64,000 nucleotides of DNA. Origin: Argyresthia goedartella. Its lineage: Eukaryota; Arthropoda; Insecta; Lepidoptera; Argyresthiidae. Under the pieces are notes generated by a model. That model did no database searches and was not told the DNA's origin. It saw only the letters and a list, made by a program, of their open reading frames with translations. Shown here one piece after another: positions 19,137 through 30,439 of the stretch. The stretch's first letter is position 1, and each line of letters starts with the position of its first letter. The position numbers and the translations under genes were made by a program. The stretch covers positions 8,258,501 to 8,322,500 of the forward strand of contig OX463820.1 in assembly GCA_949825045.1 (NCBI GenBank), given 5' to 3'.

Positions 19137-19470
19137 GCTCCGTGGTCTAATGGGTCTCACGCTTGCTTCTCACACAGGAGATGCAGGTTCGATTCTTGAC
19201 CATGTACCAATGAGATAATGAATTTATCATAAGTACAGTATACTATGTATATACTAACGGTGATAGGATACCTTCATTACTCCATAGCTGTCACGCAAAT
19301 TGGAGTATTGAATAACTGGCTCAAAGTGGGCACAATTGTGCATCTGCCATCCCGTATGGAAAAAGGCGTGACGCTATGTAATATTTTTTTAATGGTTTGT
19401 TGCCTTACCATTACGATTATGAATAAGAATTTGAGTATACATTTTACAAACACAAAATAAAATAATGTAA
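19137..19470 (+). mobile_element. SINE family 3 with tRNA-Glu-like head
   Basis: A-box-like TGGTCTAATGGGT at 19142 and B-box GGTTCGATTCT near 19190 mark the tRNA-like head. The tail holds AAAGTGGGCAC and AAAAAGGCGTGACGCTATGT. That tail recurs at 49259-49315, where the head is absent. The head is too diverged to be a working tRNA gene. Confidence 0.65.
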
Positions 19471-19474
19471 AGCC

Positions 19475-20540
19475 TCACACACAGGCCTATCACTTTTCCA
19501 GTCGTAACTAGGAAATATCTTCGAGAACTTATACTGCATCTCGGAGAAAATATAACTTGTATTAAACTAAGTCTACCTCTTATATTTTCTAATCTTTACT
19601 GTTTCATGGAACTACCTGGGAAATTGTAAAACATCGTGCAGAATTATGCTTCTGTATGTTATGTGCCTGCCTGGCTATGTTAAAAAAATATTAAGAAAAT
19701 GGCCAAAATAAAACCATTCCCTCCTCATCTCCATACCTACTGATCCTAAAATTCTATTAAAATTACGTAATATAGTTATTTCCTTAAGCATTACAGAAAG
19801 AATAATAAGAAATGAAATGGTTCAAAAAAGTGGCGCTCAACTAGGGGGCAAAACAAAAAAAAATTTAAAAACTGTTTCGTGTGATGTCAAAGACATTTTA
19901 GTCTTGTTGCAATGATTTCATATTTATATTTTATAAATTATTCTGAAATGCTCAGTTAAAAATAAATATATAAGAAAATAGGCAACATTACCATTTCACC
20001 TGGTAAAAAACACGTAAATAGGTATGTCTCAAAATAAAAGTAAAAATAATAAGAATGAATGGTTTAAATAGAGGCACACATAAGAGCAATCCAGTATTTT
20101 TGCGCGGTGTTACGGAACCCTTCGTGCGCGAGTGCGACTCGCACTTGGCAGTTTAGTTATTCTCAGTCATTCTCAGTTAACCACTCGAGATATAAATAAT
20201 GAGGCAATTTGAAGCAATCACTTATTTTTTTATTTTTTTTTATTCGTTTATTATAAGCAGAAATTATAAATTTACATCTGACAATAGGTCCACGGAAACC
20301 ATATAGGTTTGTATGTGGATCCTTATTACGCTAAAATATATGTACAATGTTTAACACATCTTGTATTTGTTTATGTAAGTACACACAAAATTTTAAAAAT
20401 AAATTAAAAACATATCAGGTATGTATTTTTCATGGTTCACTTTTTAAGAACCATCTTAAGATTTCCAATGCACTTTCAAAATTATGTGGGTACTGTAATA
20501 TAATGTACTGTGAGAAATAATAGCAAGTAGCACAAGTGTA
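19475..20540. other. AT-rich stretch with one repeat fragment
   Basis: A short inverted fragment of the GGGTTCCGTACC repeat lies at 20108-20152 (ACGGAACCCTTCGTGCGCGAG). Nothing else is supported. Confidence 0.45.
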
Positions 20541-20559
20541 CTGTTTGACAGCTCGACGC

Positions 20560-20789
20560 GTACTGACTCAGAGTAATTGTGTTCTGTGGTACTGACGCGA
20601 CGCGACGCGTATTAAGATTCAGCATGCCAGCCAATACAACTACACATAAGTGCATCCCACAGACCAGATATCGAGATAGACAGCGAAAGTCTACCTACTT
20701 CGCGTGTTTTTAATAGGCGGATTCCGCTCATCCCGGCTCAGTCGCTCTCTGGCTGATCGAATGTAAGCCGTGTACTAATAAACATAAAA
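20560..20789 (+). promoter_or_regulatory. CpG-rich region upstream of the THAP-like exon
   Basis: GACGCGACGCGACGCG and several further CpGs make this locally distinct from the AT-rich flanks. It directly precedes the 20790 start codon. The block at 20650-20681 recurs inverted at 22330-22361, so part of it may be repetitive. Promoter function is inferred from position only. Confidence 0.25.
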
Positions 20790-20869
20790 ATGCCTTACTG
20801 TGCCGTTGTGAATTACAAAAACTCAAGCAATGTTGTTTCCAAAGAAAACAACGGCGTTACCTTTCATAC
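20790..20869 (+). CDS. possible first exon of a THAP-domain protein
   Basis: The ATG at 20790 starts MPYCAVVNYKNSSN and ends GVTFHT at a strong donor, GTAAGT, at 20870. THAP domains begin MPxC...C and reach a SFHxFP motif, often split by an intron at this place. The first zinc-ligand Cys4 is present. The second expected Cys is Tyr9, one base change away, which would break the C2CH site. I do not find a following exon in the window. It may be a host gene's first exon, a P-element-like relic, or a decayed gene fragment. Confidence 0.4.
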
Positions 20870-21300
20870 GTAAGTAATTTTATTTCTGAAATTCGCCTAA
20901 TTTATTTAATAATCAATTATTTTTAATTTCGAGTAGCGTCTCCCGTTTTTACTGAGATAGGTTGAACCATAGCGTATATTTCCCATGGACTTCATCCACT
21001 GCTGCTTCCACTTTACACAATTCATGGATATCCTTTCGTAGCCCTCAATGAACAGTGAAGCAAACTATACTTTCGTTAACCTTACAGTTGCATGGTACAG
21101 TCGATTTGCTCATTTTTCTGTCGATTTAATCAGATAGTGTTGTACAATGCGACGATTCTTGCAAAATCGCTGGACGATTCGATTTTGTTGACGGAAGAAT
21201 GATAATTCTGAGTTGCATTTTCATTGCAATCTATATTTTAGTAGTAGAATAACGTATATGTGAGATTGTTATGTATTCATTTTATGTTAATATATAAAAG

Positions 21301-21333
21301 AAGACTGAGTGACTGACTGACTGACTGACTGAC
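21301..21333 (+). repeat. (GACT)n microsatellite
   Basis: About six tandem GACT units, preceded by AAAGAAGACTGAGT. It probably belongs to a small repeat that continues to about 21400. Confidence 0.7.
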
Positions 21334-21554
21334 ATATCAAAGCACAGCCCAACCCGCTGGATGGATTCTCGTGATTAAATTAGTTTAATCATGACTTAAA
21401 ATTTAAGCTTTTTTCGTGTAACTCAGCATTACATAGAAAGTCGATTAGTAATTAATTTCTCTGTCGATACAACATCGATTCACTTCGAGAGAGGAATGAG
21501 TAGAAGACAGAGGAATGATTTAAAAAAGATAAATAGGTAGGTAGAACAAGACTG

Positions 21555-21718
21555 AACAAGTAAGTAGGTAATACTGTAGTAAAACTGAGTGTATTTTGAT
21601 ACCCAGGGGAGAATAGAGATAATCTCTCTTCTCTAATACTTTACGAAGTAGTGGGCCTAAGAGTTATTTCTATTTACCCTTGGTTATCAATACACCCCGT
21701 TTTACCTTACCTACATTA
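21555..21718. mobile_element. fold-back (MITE-like) element A
   Basis: The left arm with TAAAACTGAGTGTATTTTGATACCC is the imperfect reverse complement of the right arm GGTTATCAATACACCCCGTTTTA. The right arm ends about 6 bp before fold-back element B. There is no coding capacity. Confidence 0.5.
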
Positions 21719-21723
21719 TTCTA

Positions 21724-21996
21724 GTCAGCCCCCTTAATTAGTAACTTTAATCCAGTGTAGGAAGCAGTAATAATTACGCGTCGAAAAAGTATGCGAATCG
21801 AACTGTCAGTGACTCTTATGTACAATGACATAAGGTTCATGTTTTCTGAACTCGAAAACTTTTTCGCTCTGGTTATTATTCCTGCTTGAGCCAGGTCAAA
21901 TGCAACGCAGTGTCAATTGATTGTATATAACTATGAGAAATCTGATACTATTCCACAGTATAAGATCGATTCGAGTTACTAAATAAGGGGGCTGGA
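21724..21996. mobile_element. fold-back (MITE-like) element B
   Basis: The ends TCAGCCCCCTTAATTAGTAACT (21725-21746) and AGTTACTAAATAAGGGGGCTG are near-perfect inverted repeats. Inner blocks around AGCAGTAATAATTACGCGTCG and TTTTTCGCTCTGGTTATTAT also pair, so most of the 273 bp can fold into one hairpin. No clear target duplication is visible. Confidence 0.6.
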
Positions 21997-22329
21997 CGGA
22001 TTTACACATGAATAATAAAAGGTAAATAGGTTCTACAGACAAATACATACTTTAACACTCTATGATGTGATATCCGGGTGCGATGCTACGATACGATCTC
22101 CCGCTCGAAACACTGCCGGCTTACTGACAAAAAGGCAACGCGGTAGGTACGTGGTCGTGGTAGGTAGGGGATTCCCGCAGCAGCGCTCATTTTGAATCGA
22201 TTTGGCGGCGCGCCTTTGACTCTGTTTCACGATTAACATGTCAACCCATCACTAAAAGGCGCTCGTGACGTCACAGTAGGTAGTGAAAAAGTTACACGGT
22301 TGGTTCTCATACATTCTACCGTGTTTGCT

Positions 22330-22361
22330 GCGTCTATCTCGATATCTGGTCTGTGGTGCAT
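22330..22361 (-). repeat. inverted copy of 20650-20681
   Basis: GTCTATCTCGATATCTGGTC here is the reverse complement of the block before the THAP-like exon. The pair is about 1.65 kb apart and could delimit a larger inverted-repeat element or reflect two copies of a short repeat. Confidence 0.6.
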
Positions 22362-22392
22362 CCATTCTTAAAAGCGTTTGGCTCTTCTTCTA

Positions 22393-22520
22393 TACCTCGC
22401 GCCACGAATTAAGCTCGTTGGGCGACGTTGGCGAGAATTACTGCGAATATTTAAAGGTATTGAAATGTGACTACTGCGCATTGAAGGCCACCGCTCATAA
22501 CTCGTGGCGCGAGGTATACT
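22393..22520. repeat. inverted repeat around 22393-22410 and 22503-22520
   Basis: TATACCTCGCGCCACGA and TCGTGGCGCGAGGTATA form perfect 17-bp arms about 90 bp apart. Confidence 0.7.
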
Positions 22521-22810
22521 TCTCGTTGCTTCGCTTTGAAAATGATGCGAGACCGACGTATAGCTCTGGCCCTACTGTTGACGAATGTTAAATGCTACTT
22601 CTAAGAATGGCTCCACACAATCTTTGTGTATAACTATACTCTGAAACCAAAGTTACAGTCGGTAGGTTGCCGTTTTATGATAGAAAAAAAATTGTGTTAT
22701 AGTCTTAGTTGACCAATTCATTCATTGCCGTTAATCGACTAATTTCCACTCCGAAATTAATTATTTTTTAGGTAACAGTTCGAACGTAACTTTTTTCATA
22801 CGAGGAATTA

Positions 22811-22837
22811 AGGTAAGTGCGGTAAATAAGGACCACC
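22811..22837 (+). repeat. left terminal inverted repeat of pogo-like element
   Basis: It pairs with 26259-26285 over about 24 positions with one gap. TA precedes it. Confidence 0.75.
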
Positions 22838-23434
22838 TTAATTAAAAAATAATGTATTAATATTACTAATGAAATTATGAATAAAAACAAGTCTTTAGAA
22901 GAATATTTGCTTTATTGGGATACAGAAAAAGTACAAATGTTGGTGAAACATATGAGATGTGAATTTAATTTAGTCCTTTTAAAAAAAGCTTATTGTGGAC
23001 CTTATTAAACCACCGTATTTTAAAAGGGGCCACTTTTCAACTTATAATTTAAGATATGAAATCAAGAAAAAAAATACAAAATATTACTTTTTTCTAGCAT
23101 GCATCAACTTTTAGCATCAAAAATATATAAATTAAATGTTTAATTAACAGAAAAACAAAATAATGGACCTTATTAAACTCACAGAAACAAAACTATTTCG
23201 AAAACACTTTAAACATGTATATTTTAAACAAAGAATATACATTTTTAACAAACTATTGGCAACTCTTTTTAAATCTTTTCAAAAACAATAAAAATAAACA
23301 TTGGAAAGATAATACTGGCCCTTATTACACTTATGAATAGTAATTTTGAGATCACACATAAAAAATAATGAGATCAGTCTGTCCTTCCTTGGATGATTCT
23401 CTATAAACGGATCAGTCATTCAGATCATAAATGT

Positions 23435-25604
23435 CTAATTATAATTACAGAATAAGCAATCAAAATCAACGTCATCTTTCGTAAGGCCCAAACATTCCTC
23501 GTGGTACCATCTTTGGCATGTTGGGCATTGTCGCATGTCTTCAAAATTTTCTGTGAAACAAGCATAGCAGTACCATTTATCATCTGCATGGTTCACTTTG
23601 TTTTTACCTTTAATAGCTCCACTATTTTTCGTTTGACATGCCTTTCCTTTTTTATTTGTGCATTCTTTCTTTGAGTTTGCCTTCTTGCTAGGTTTGTCCT
23701 TACTTTTTACTTCCTTACGTTTCTGTTCGTTTTCTTTTACTTTCTTTTTCTGGATGTCTTTTCTGTTTTCTCTTTCTGTAAATAAATCTTTCGTCACTAT
23801 CCGGGCTTTATAATTGATGGCTTTACGCCTTGGTGTACTCTTCACGATACCTAAGTTTGGTGTCGGTATTAGTTGTCGGAATTCAGTTTTAGTGCTTTTC
23901 TGAGACTTCAACCTGACTAATGGAACCTCGTCTTCTGAATCGTCTTCTGTAGAAGAATGTTCCCGCCTTCTTTTGTTGATGTTTACAAATGAAGATACAT
24001 CGACAGGTTTAATGGGAGTACGTTCTTTTCTTCGCGCCGCAGCCACGATATCGTCATCTTCAGAAGAGCTATATAGCTATATAGCGGCTGACGTTTATGA
24101 GGCGAAAACGTCATATTGACGGAATAATCGGAGCTGTAAGTAATCGGTCTTCTGATTGCAGCGCTAGGCGTATTTGATTCAGATTCTTCAGAACCAGAAT
24201 CTGTTGTGGTGTAGTCAACCAAACGTTTCTTTACTCCAACACTGCTAACAGGAGAAGGTAGGCTATAGTTTTGTATTAAAGACGGCGAGCCATCAATAAT
24301 GGTCTCGTCCGAATCACTGCTATGGCTCCGTGTTGCGCGCTGGGCTCTCAAGCCTGAAGGGCCAGGAGTCGGAGACACTTGCGACTGGTCTAGTTCTCCG
24401 ACCTGGTTTTCTTGCATCGGGTGATTGGTCGGCATTGACGGTTCATCTGGAATGGCATTTGGGTCAAAAGGATAAAGCCCGGTAGCTTTAAACCCGTTGA
24501 CAATATTGGAATGGGTCATACATTTAGACCATATTTTGCTTAAGATGGAATTGAATCTGGGTTTGGTAATTGTTCTGCCGGGGTATTGGTACAGATATGA
24601 TAAAGCTTCTTCATCCCAGTAAACCTCAAATGATTTGTTGACACTTCTGTCAAGTGGCTGGAGCCAGTGAGTGGTGTTGGATGGCAAACAGTATAAAACT
24701 ATATTTTCTTTCTCCGCTGCGTCTACAATACTATAATCTAAGTGGCAAGAAGCGCCATCAAAAACAAGTAAACACTTGCCGGGAGTTTTGTACTTTCCCA
24801 AGTGATGGATGAATTCTGTGAACAGAGACGTTGTCATGGACCCTTTTTTTGCCATTCGTACCAATGATCCAGATGGCAAATTATCATTGAATTCTGGCTT
24901 CATTCTCTTCCCCTTAAACAGTATCATCGGCGGGATAGCAGTGCCTACTGCATTTACGCAGATGGCAATAGTTACGTTTTCTGCGTGCTTTGGTGCAACC
25001 AAGGGCACATTTTTAGCCCCTTTTTCTGCTAAGACCACTGGTTGATTATGTATGGTTAACCTACAATCCATATTTTCATCCATATTATATAGACGTCCGG
25101 GGCTCTCTCTAATCAGTTCTTCGTATAATTTTTTATATTCGTTAAAGTGCTGATTTACGATTGGTTTATTAACTTTCTGAGCCCTTCCTGGATTTAAGAT
25201 CTGTACCTTTCGCTTTGATATATCGGAGTTTCGCTTCAAATACAATTTTAACCAATCCTTTCCTGCTCGTTTTTTGGAGCGATTAAATTTGTTTGGAATG
25301 TCATTTTCGTCACAAAAAACGTAAGATTGGTGTCGAATTGATTATGTTTTAACGGTAAGCCTACAGCAGCAAGTCTTTTTATTCGCGTGGCCAAATCAGT
25401 CTCTTGCTCTTTTGTTAAAATTGTACGACGCCCAATTTGTTTTTCGACTTTGCCACTTTTCAAATGATTGACTAAAGTTCTTCTGGGAATAGAATAACGC
25501 GCGGCTGCTGCACGTCGTGACATTCCTCCCCGGACGGCAGTCATAGCATCTTCTAGTTGTTTCAGTGTCCACGAACCTCGTTTCTTCTTAGGAGGTGGTT
25601 CCAT
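23435..25604 (-). pseudogene. pogo-family transposase: pipsqueak HTH, DDE core, C-terminal PHD finger; two frameshifts
   Basis: The ATG at 25604 starts a frame with a pipsqueak-type HTH (WTLKQLEDAMTAVRGG through RRTLVNHL). The frame shifts near 25340. The second segment includes a CENP-B-like linker and the DDE domain: Asp in YNMDEN, Asp in LLVFDGASCHLD, and Asp in WLQPLDRSVN. A Ser/Pro-rich linker follows. A second shift coincides with a tandem 8-bp GCTATATA duplication at 24068-24083. The third segment is Lys-rich and ends in a C4HC3 PHD finger (CYACF, CPTC, HEEC, CLFC). The enzyme would bind the element ends and cut and paste it. The PHD finger might direct chromatin targeting; that is inference. 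Confidence 0.88.
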
Positions 25605-26089
25605 GATCCTGTACAAGCAAAATAAGCTTTTGCAAAAGATATCAATAAAGCAAAACATAATTAGAGATTCACGAATTCTGACCCTTTTTTTGGAAACTTT
25701 AATACTTGACTTTTTTAACTTTCAACAAAGAAATGATAAAAAGAAATGAAATATATCTTGTCTCCCAAACGCCTAAACCAAATGAAAAAGAAAAAAAAAA
25801 CAGGTATTTTAAGCAATTAATTATCTTAGTGTGATTGGAAAGTAATATTTTCATATGTTTAATAAGAGCCGGCCCATTTACCCGCCACGAATGTGGCCCT
25901 TATTAGGCTTTGCAACGAATCATGCGAGACTCTTTAAAAATGACTTTATTTATTAATGAAAAGTCAAAACTTACCTTGATTAGACAACACTATTAACTTA
26001 AATTTATTGTTTTATGTTGAAAAACACAGAAAACAGCGTATTTTTGACAATATTTCTATATTTTCACAAAAAAATAATAGTAACACGAT

Positions 26090-26200
26090 AACGCTCGTCT
26101 AACGCTCGCGATGAATGCGTGGCAACTGACAAGATGGCGGCCCGTGGGCTACGTGCCCTATAAGATTAGCGTTGCTATTGGTCCTTTCTAAGTGTGCGTG
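26090..26200 (-). promoter_or_regulatory. likely transposase promoter
   Basis: On the minus strand a CCAAT box (plus ATTGG near 26177) precedes a CGCCATCTT YY1-type site near 26131, in a CpG-rich patch about 500 bp upstream of the transposase ATG. The order fits transcription toward the gene. No transcript evidence is available here. Confidence 0.35.
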
Positions 26201-26258
26201 AGTTGAAACATGTAAAACGTTTGAGAGTGTGTTTTTCTGAGAGTGGCCCTTAATAGAC

Positions 26259-26285
26259 TGTGGCCCTTACTACACGCAGGTACCT
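26259..26285 (-). repeat. right terminal inverted repeat of pogo-like element
   Basis: Partner of 22811-22837. TA follows at 26286-26287. Confidence 0.75.
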
Positions 26286-26287
26286 TA

Positions 26288-27229
26288 ATACCTATTCTCG
26301 GATCAATATACAAACGTATGAAGTGTCAAAACGAACCATAGAATCCTTTTCAAAAACTACCATTTTTAAATCAATCTACATATTTTTCTAATCTTACGAT
26401 ATGTCTCCGATTTTATTGTACCGATGTTTAAATACTAGGGGTAAAAATAAAGCTTGCAACATTAAACAAAAGGGCGAATCGAACAGTAATTTTAGGGCAG
26501 GTATTTAATTGTATTTCGTCTAGAAGTAAAGGTCTCGGTAATTCACTGATAGGTAGACAGGTACTGATAAACTGCTACTTGGGTGCCTCCATCCGACTTC
26601 TTGATTGAAATTCTTTTCAAAGTTGTTTGATAGAAGTTACAGCCTCTAAGGAACATTCGACACCTTTAATTTTATGCGCGGGGGTTCTTGTGAAATTTAC
26701 GTTTTTTTAATTTGTTAATGGGTAGGTTAGATGTTTAATATTTTTAGGCTAATTGCTTTTAGGATTCTGATAATATATATGGTTTCAAAACAAATCCCAC
26801 TGCTCTACTCCGTTTTATACATGACGATATGTCATTCGATAAAATCTTATTTAATATTTTATGTGTATTCAAACTTTATGTTTATTTTGCTCTAACATTT
26901 GTTTTATTTACATCATGTCCACCTAACACGAAGGATAAAGGGGGCTTCGCTTCACCCTTTACCCTTCACCTGCCACGACCCACCACTTTGCCCTGATATT
27001 TAATGTACAAATCAGTATTTTTAATCTGCGCTTTAATATTTCGTGCATACTGCCCACTAGCAGAAGGTGCCTACGCGCGCATACCGCACTGAAAATCGCG
27101 CGCAGAGAGATGAATTCTGGCTTTAAACACCGTATAATCGTTTATGTTTTGAAATATGTGTGGAGTTGACTGTCAGAGGATAGATTACGTAGCCTCATTT
27201 GCCTGAATATAGAGTACATTCCGGATGAT
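26288..27229. other. no recognisable gene
   Basis: AT-rich sequence. A short patch near 26935-26995 (GGGGGCTTCGCTTCACCC) is of unknown nature. Confidence 0.45.
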
Positions 27230-27370
27230 CCGATGACATAGCGAGAATAGCTGGAAAGCTACGGTTGCATGGCACCTAGTATATAGTTGAATGGCGTGTA
27301 CTTGAGGAGGCCTAAATACTCAGCTGTAGGCTATATGACAGGCTGATGACGATGTAAGTGATGACGATAT
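27230..27370 (+). mobile_element. 3' end relic of an RTE-type LINE
   Basis: GAGGAGGCCTAAATACTCAG, then AGCTGTAGGCTATATGACAG and GCTGATGACGATG, resembles the common RTE C-terminal coding end plus a (GATGAC)-type tail. Only the last about 140 bp are left and no frame is open. Confidence 0.4.
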
Positions 27371-27507
27371 TCGCGTCCTGACCGGGGAGGAAGATTCAAA
27401 GGGCTTGAAATAGTTTTTTTTTAGTTTTTTTATTTGATTTTTGTGAGTTTCAACAAACGCAGCATTTGAAACTTATTTTTTCCTTTTCTTACAGCAAAAC
27501 TCATCTA

Positions 27508-27600
27508 CAGGGTGTAACAGGAAGGTGTATGCATATCTTAGGGGTTTTTAGGGACATATTCTGAACAACTTTCACTGTGGAACCGACTTGATCTGAGCTT
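27508..27600 (+). repeat. ACAGGGTGTAACAG repeat, copy 1
   Basis: The block ACAGGGTGTAACAGGAAGG, then TTTTTAGGGACAT and GTGGAACCGA, recurs diverged at 28300-28390. Short pieces near 28745-28785 (inverted) and 30836-30860 seem related. The wider element is undefined. Confidence 0.5.
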
Positions 27601-28299
27601 TTCTTTCAACCTCTATACAAATCAATTGATCGCCCGGCTCGAAATGTACGGAGAAGTGGGAAACAAAGTTGTTCTGATCAAATAATCAGTTTCATAGTGA
27701 TTAGAATGATATCCCTAGCAGCCCTCTACACCTTTCTTTTATATCCTGGATACTGATCCAACAACCGTAGCTTTTTTACAATAGAAATAAAACACCATTA
27801 TATTAAAAAAACGACGCCGTGGCAACAGAACTCCCACTAGACTATCGTTTCTATGGCAAATATATCCTTGAGGATTTTTCATGTCATTCATGCAACTATT
27901 TTCCCAATAGGCCGGGGGCGGCGGCGTGTGGTGTGGTATTACACAATGGGCTTAGCAAGGGATATTTTGTGTATTCTTTGTATTTCCTTTGAGATTTTCA
28001 AGGAGATACTTGCAACAACAAAGCAACGACAGTTTTTTACTTACACTCTATGGATGTCAGGTTTTTATAAATTTGTTCTCGCCTAAACTTTTAAGCATTG
28101 TTCAAAAGTATTTATGTGTCTACGTTGATTTAGTTGTAGATACAAATACCTAGATTCAGTAGTAGATACCAAATTAGGTACAAATGCGGTTAATTTTGCG
28201 TATACATGGGTACATAATAGGTGATATATAACCTTTATCAGCACTGCACATCTAGCCTTGTAGTGACATGTTAAATAGTAGAAAACTCTGGTGCATTTA

Positions 28300-28390
28300 T
28301 AAAGGCTGTAACAGAAGGGCTAGTCAACCTTTAAGGAGTTGTTAGGGACATCATTCTAAACAAGTTTGGCTGTGAAACCGATTTAAGAGA
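28300..28390 (+). repeat. ACAGGGTGTAACAG repeat, copy 2
   Basis: GGCTGTAACAGAAGGGCTAG, GTTAGGGACATCATTC and GTGAAACCGAT align with copy 1 at 27508. Confidence 0.5.
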
Positions 28391-28399
28391 GCAACTCCG

Positions 28400-30430
28400 A
28401 TTTTAATGGTTTTTTGGGCCGTCCCCGGTGTACCTTTCTGCTACATTCTGTATGTTTCATGCATGGTTATAAAAGTTCCCATCAAAGTATTATTCCCGAG
28501 TTTAAAACATAAAAAATTCCATGCGAAATATTTTGGCATTGTCCAGGCATTATGTGAAGTTATTTTTTTATGTGAGGGGCATGCTGACAGACCACCATGT
28601 TTAATGATTAGGACATGGGAGCACTCCTGTATACACTGATTATATACTTATCTATACGTGACATAAATGTGAAGTCTTTTCACAGGTAATTCGGGTCATC
28701 ATAAGTTTTATGACACACTTTTTCACTAAGAAGATTTCCCTAAAATGTCACTACACCCTTTTATATCCTGTATTTTCTCTCAACTTACAGTCCATTCATG
28801 TATAGTTTCATATATATTTAGTCATTTGATCTGCTTTCAGATTCTCTTCAAATACTGAGTGAAGTGCATATTCGTATCGTCGAAACGAGAATCTTTGTGT
28901 AATACCAAAATACAAAGTGGTGAAGAAGAAAGGGTTAGTAAATTGTATATACGCTTAGTGACGGCTTAGAATAGAACGTAGGTACGATATTTTAAGATAT
29001 TTTGGTAAGATATTTTGAAACTTTGTAAAATACAAGCATGTTTGTAAAGTCTTCCGCTGCGACCGTCTCTGCGTCGATAATCATAGGTACCTTAAAACAT
29101 TGTCTTAGAAGTTAGAAGTGGAACTAAATGGTTTTATTTAAAAGCGTCTAAAAGTTATGACGTTTGTAGGGTAGGTTTCTTGATATTCTATCCACACCGC
29201 AGACCGCTACTTGACGATGATACAAACGACCATTCTACCATGTATCTCCTCCATGTAACATTGCTTACCCCAAGCAATATACTCGCATAAACCAAGTTAT
29301 ACCGTACAGTATTCTGAGTGTGTTACGGTACCTTTTTATATTTAAAAAGTTATTCGTACTGGTTAGTACCAACCAATTGGACAACTTCCTTTCCCTGTTT
29401 TCCTGTAGCAAAAAATGTATAGTCAGACACGGACAAATAAAATAGGAGAGAGAATCTGGTAGATAGTTGCCTGGCGTGATTGAAGAAGATGCCATATCTT
29501 ATATCACTACGTGAAAATTTGAAATGCTGGGGACCTGGAGCCAATTCTCATCCCGTTAGTTATATATGCGATCTGATATAGATGCGTAACTAAATTCTGA
29601 TACAAATTGTCCAATGCACGACAAAAACTGTATTCTATCTGGCTCATATGCAATATTGAACTCCAACGAAATTTCAAGTCTAATGAAATTGCAGTTCCGA
29701 TCGTGTTCCGATCATATTTTCCGATACATATCGATCATAAAATTAACATGGTCGAGATTTTTAAAATCCTAAATTAACATACTATTTGAGTATTCATACG
29801 TTGAAATGATGTTTATTTGTTATTATGTCATTATTTCTAACCAGCATATTGTCTAATTTTATATTATAATTTACTTGCGAAATAGGTAAATGATATTAAA
29901 AAACTAACTTCGTACAACGGAGCGTTAGTATTTTTCAACCAGTTTAATGACATTGACAAGTAGGTATTAATTTTCAGTGTTTCAAGTGTGTTGTGATATC
30001 AATATCTCCAGCGATAGCCATTTCCTCCAACACTTCTCCCATAAAAGCAGCGACAAACTCGTCCATGTATGATCTTGTTCAAAACAGCGGTTTGAGAAGT
30101 GTAATTTATTCTATATATATTGTCTTACACTTCAATCAAACCATAATAGAAATAAGTAGGTTAACCTGCCAACCAAGTCAAGAAACAAAAAAGGAAGCAA
30201 ACTTCTATGTTGTAAGTTCCTACCAACTAAAAGTGTTTTACGTCTTTTTAAAAGTCGCATTCAAAGTACCACGCGACTAGAGTCGTCCAGAATACGTTAG
30301 ACAATTTGCGCTTAAGACTGTGTGAGAATACGTAATATTTTTACGTCTACGCTTTCTTGTCTCCCTGTGAAGTATATACATATAACCCAAAGGATTCTTA
30401 AACATAAACCTATACATAAACATTTACATA
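28400..30430. other. AT-rich stretch without supported features
   Basis: Frames of 60-95 codons occur but none shows a domain, biased composition or a splice context. I see no RNA gene. Confidence 0.45.
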
Positions 30431-30439
30431 CAATCACAT

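Larger units (their letters stand above)
22811..26285 (-). mobile_element. pogo-like DNA transposon (3475 bp) with TA target duplication
   Basis: The termini are imperfect inverted repeats of about 26 bp: left AGGTAAGTGCGGTAAATAAG and right, reverse complemented, AGGTACCTGCGTGTAGTAAG. TA flanks both ends (22809-22810 and 26286-26287), as in the Tc1/mariner/pogo superfamily. The minus strand encodes a DDE transposase with a pipsqueak HTH. The motif TGG(C/A)CCTTATTA occurs six more times near the ends. The transposase has two frameshifts, so this copy is not autonomous. Confidence 0.9.

Noticed and set aside
19137..19205. tRNA-Glu gene
   Set aside because: The A and B boxes are recognisable but the stems do not pair well, and a SINE tail shared with 49259 follows.
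22283..22591. 102-codon ORF as a gene
   Set aside because: It spans inverted repeats, has no domain and no homologous feature I recognise.
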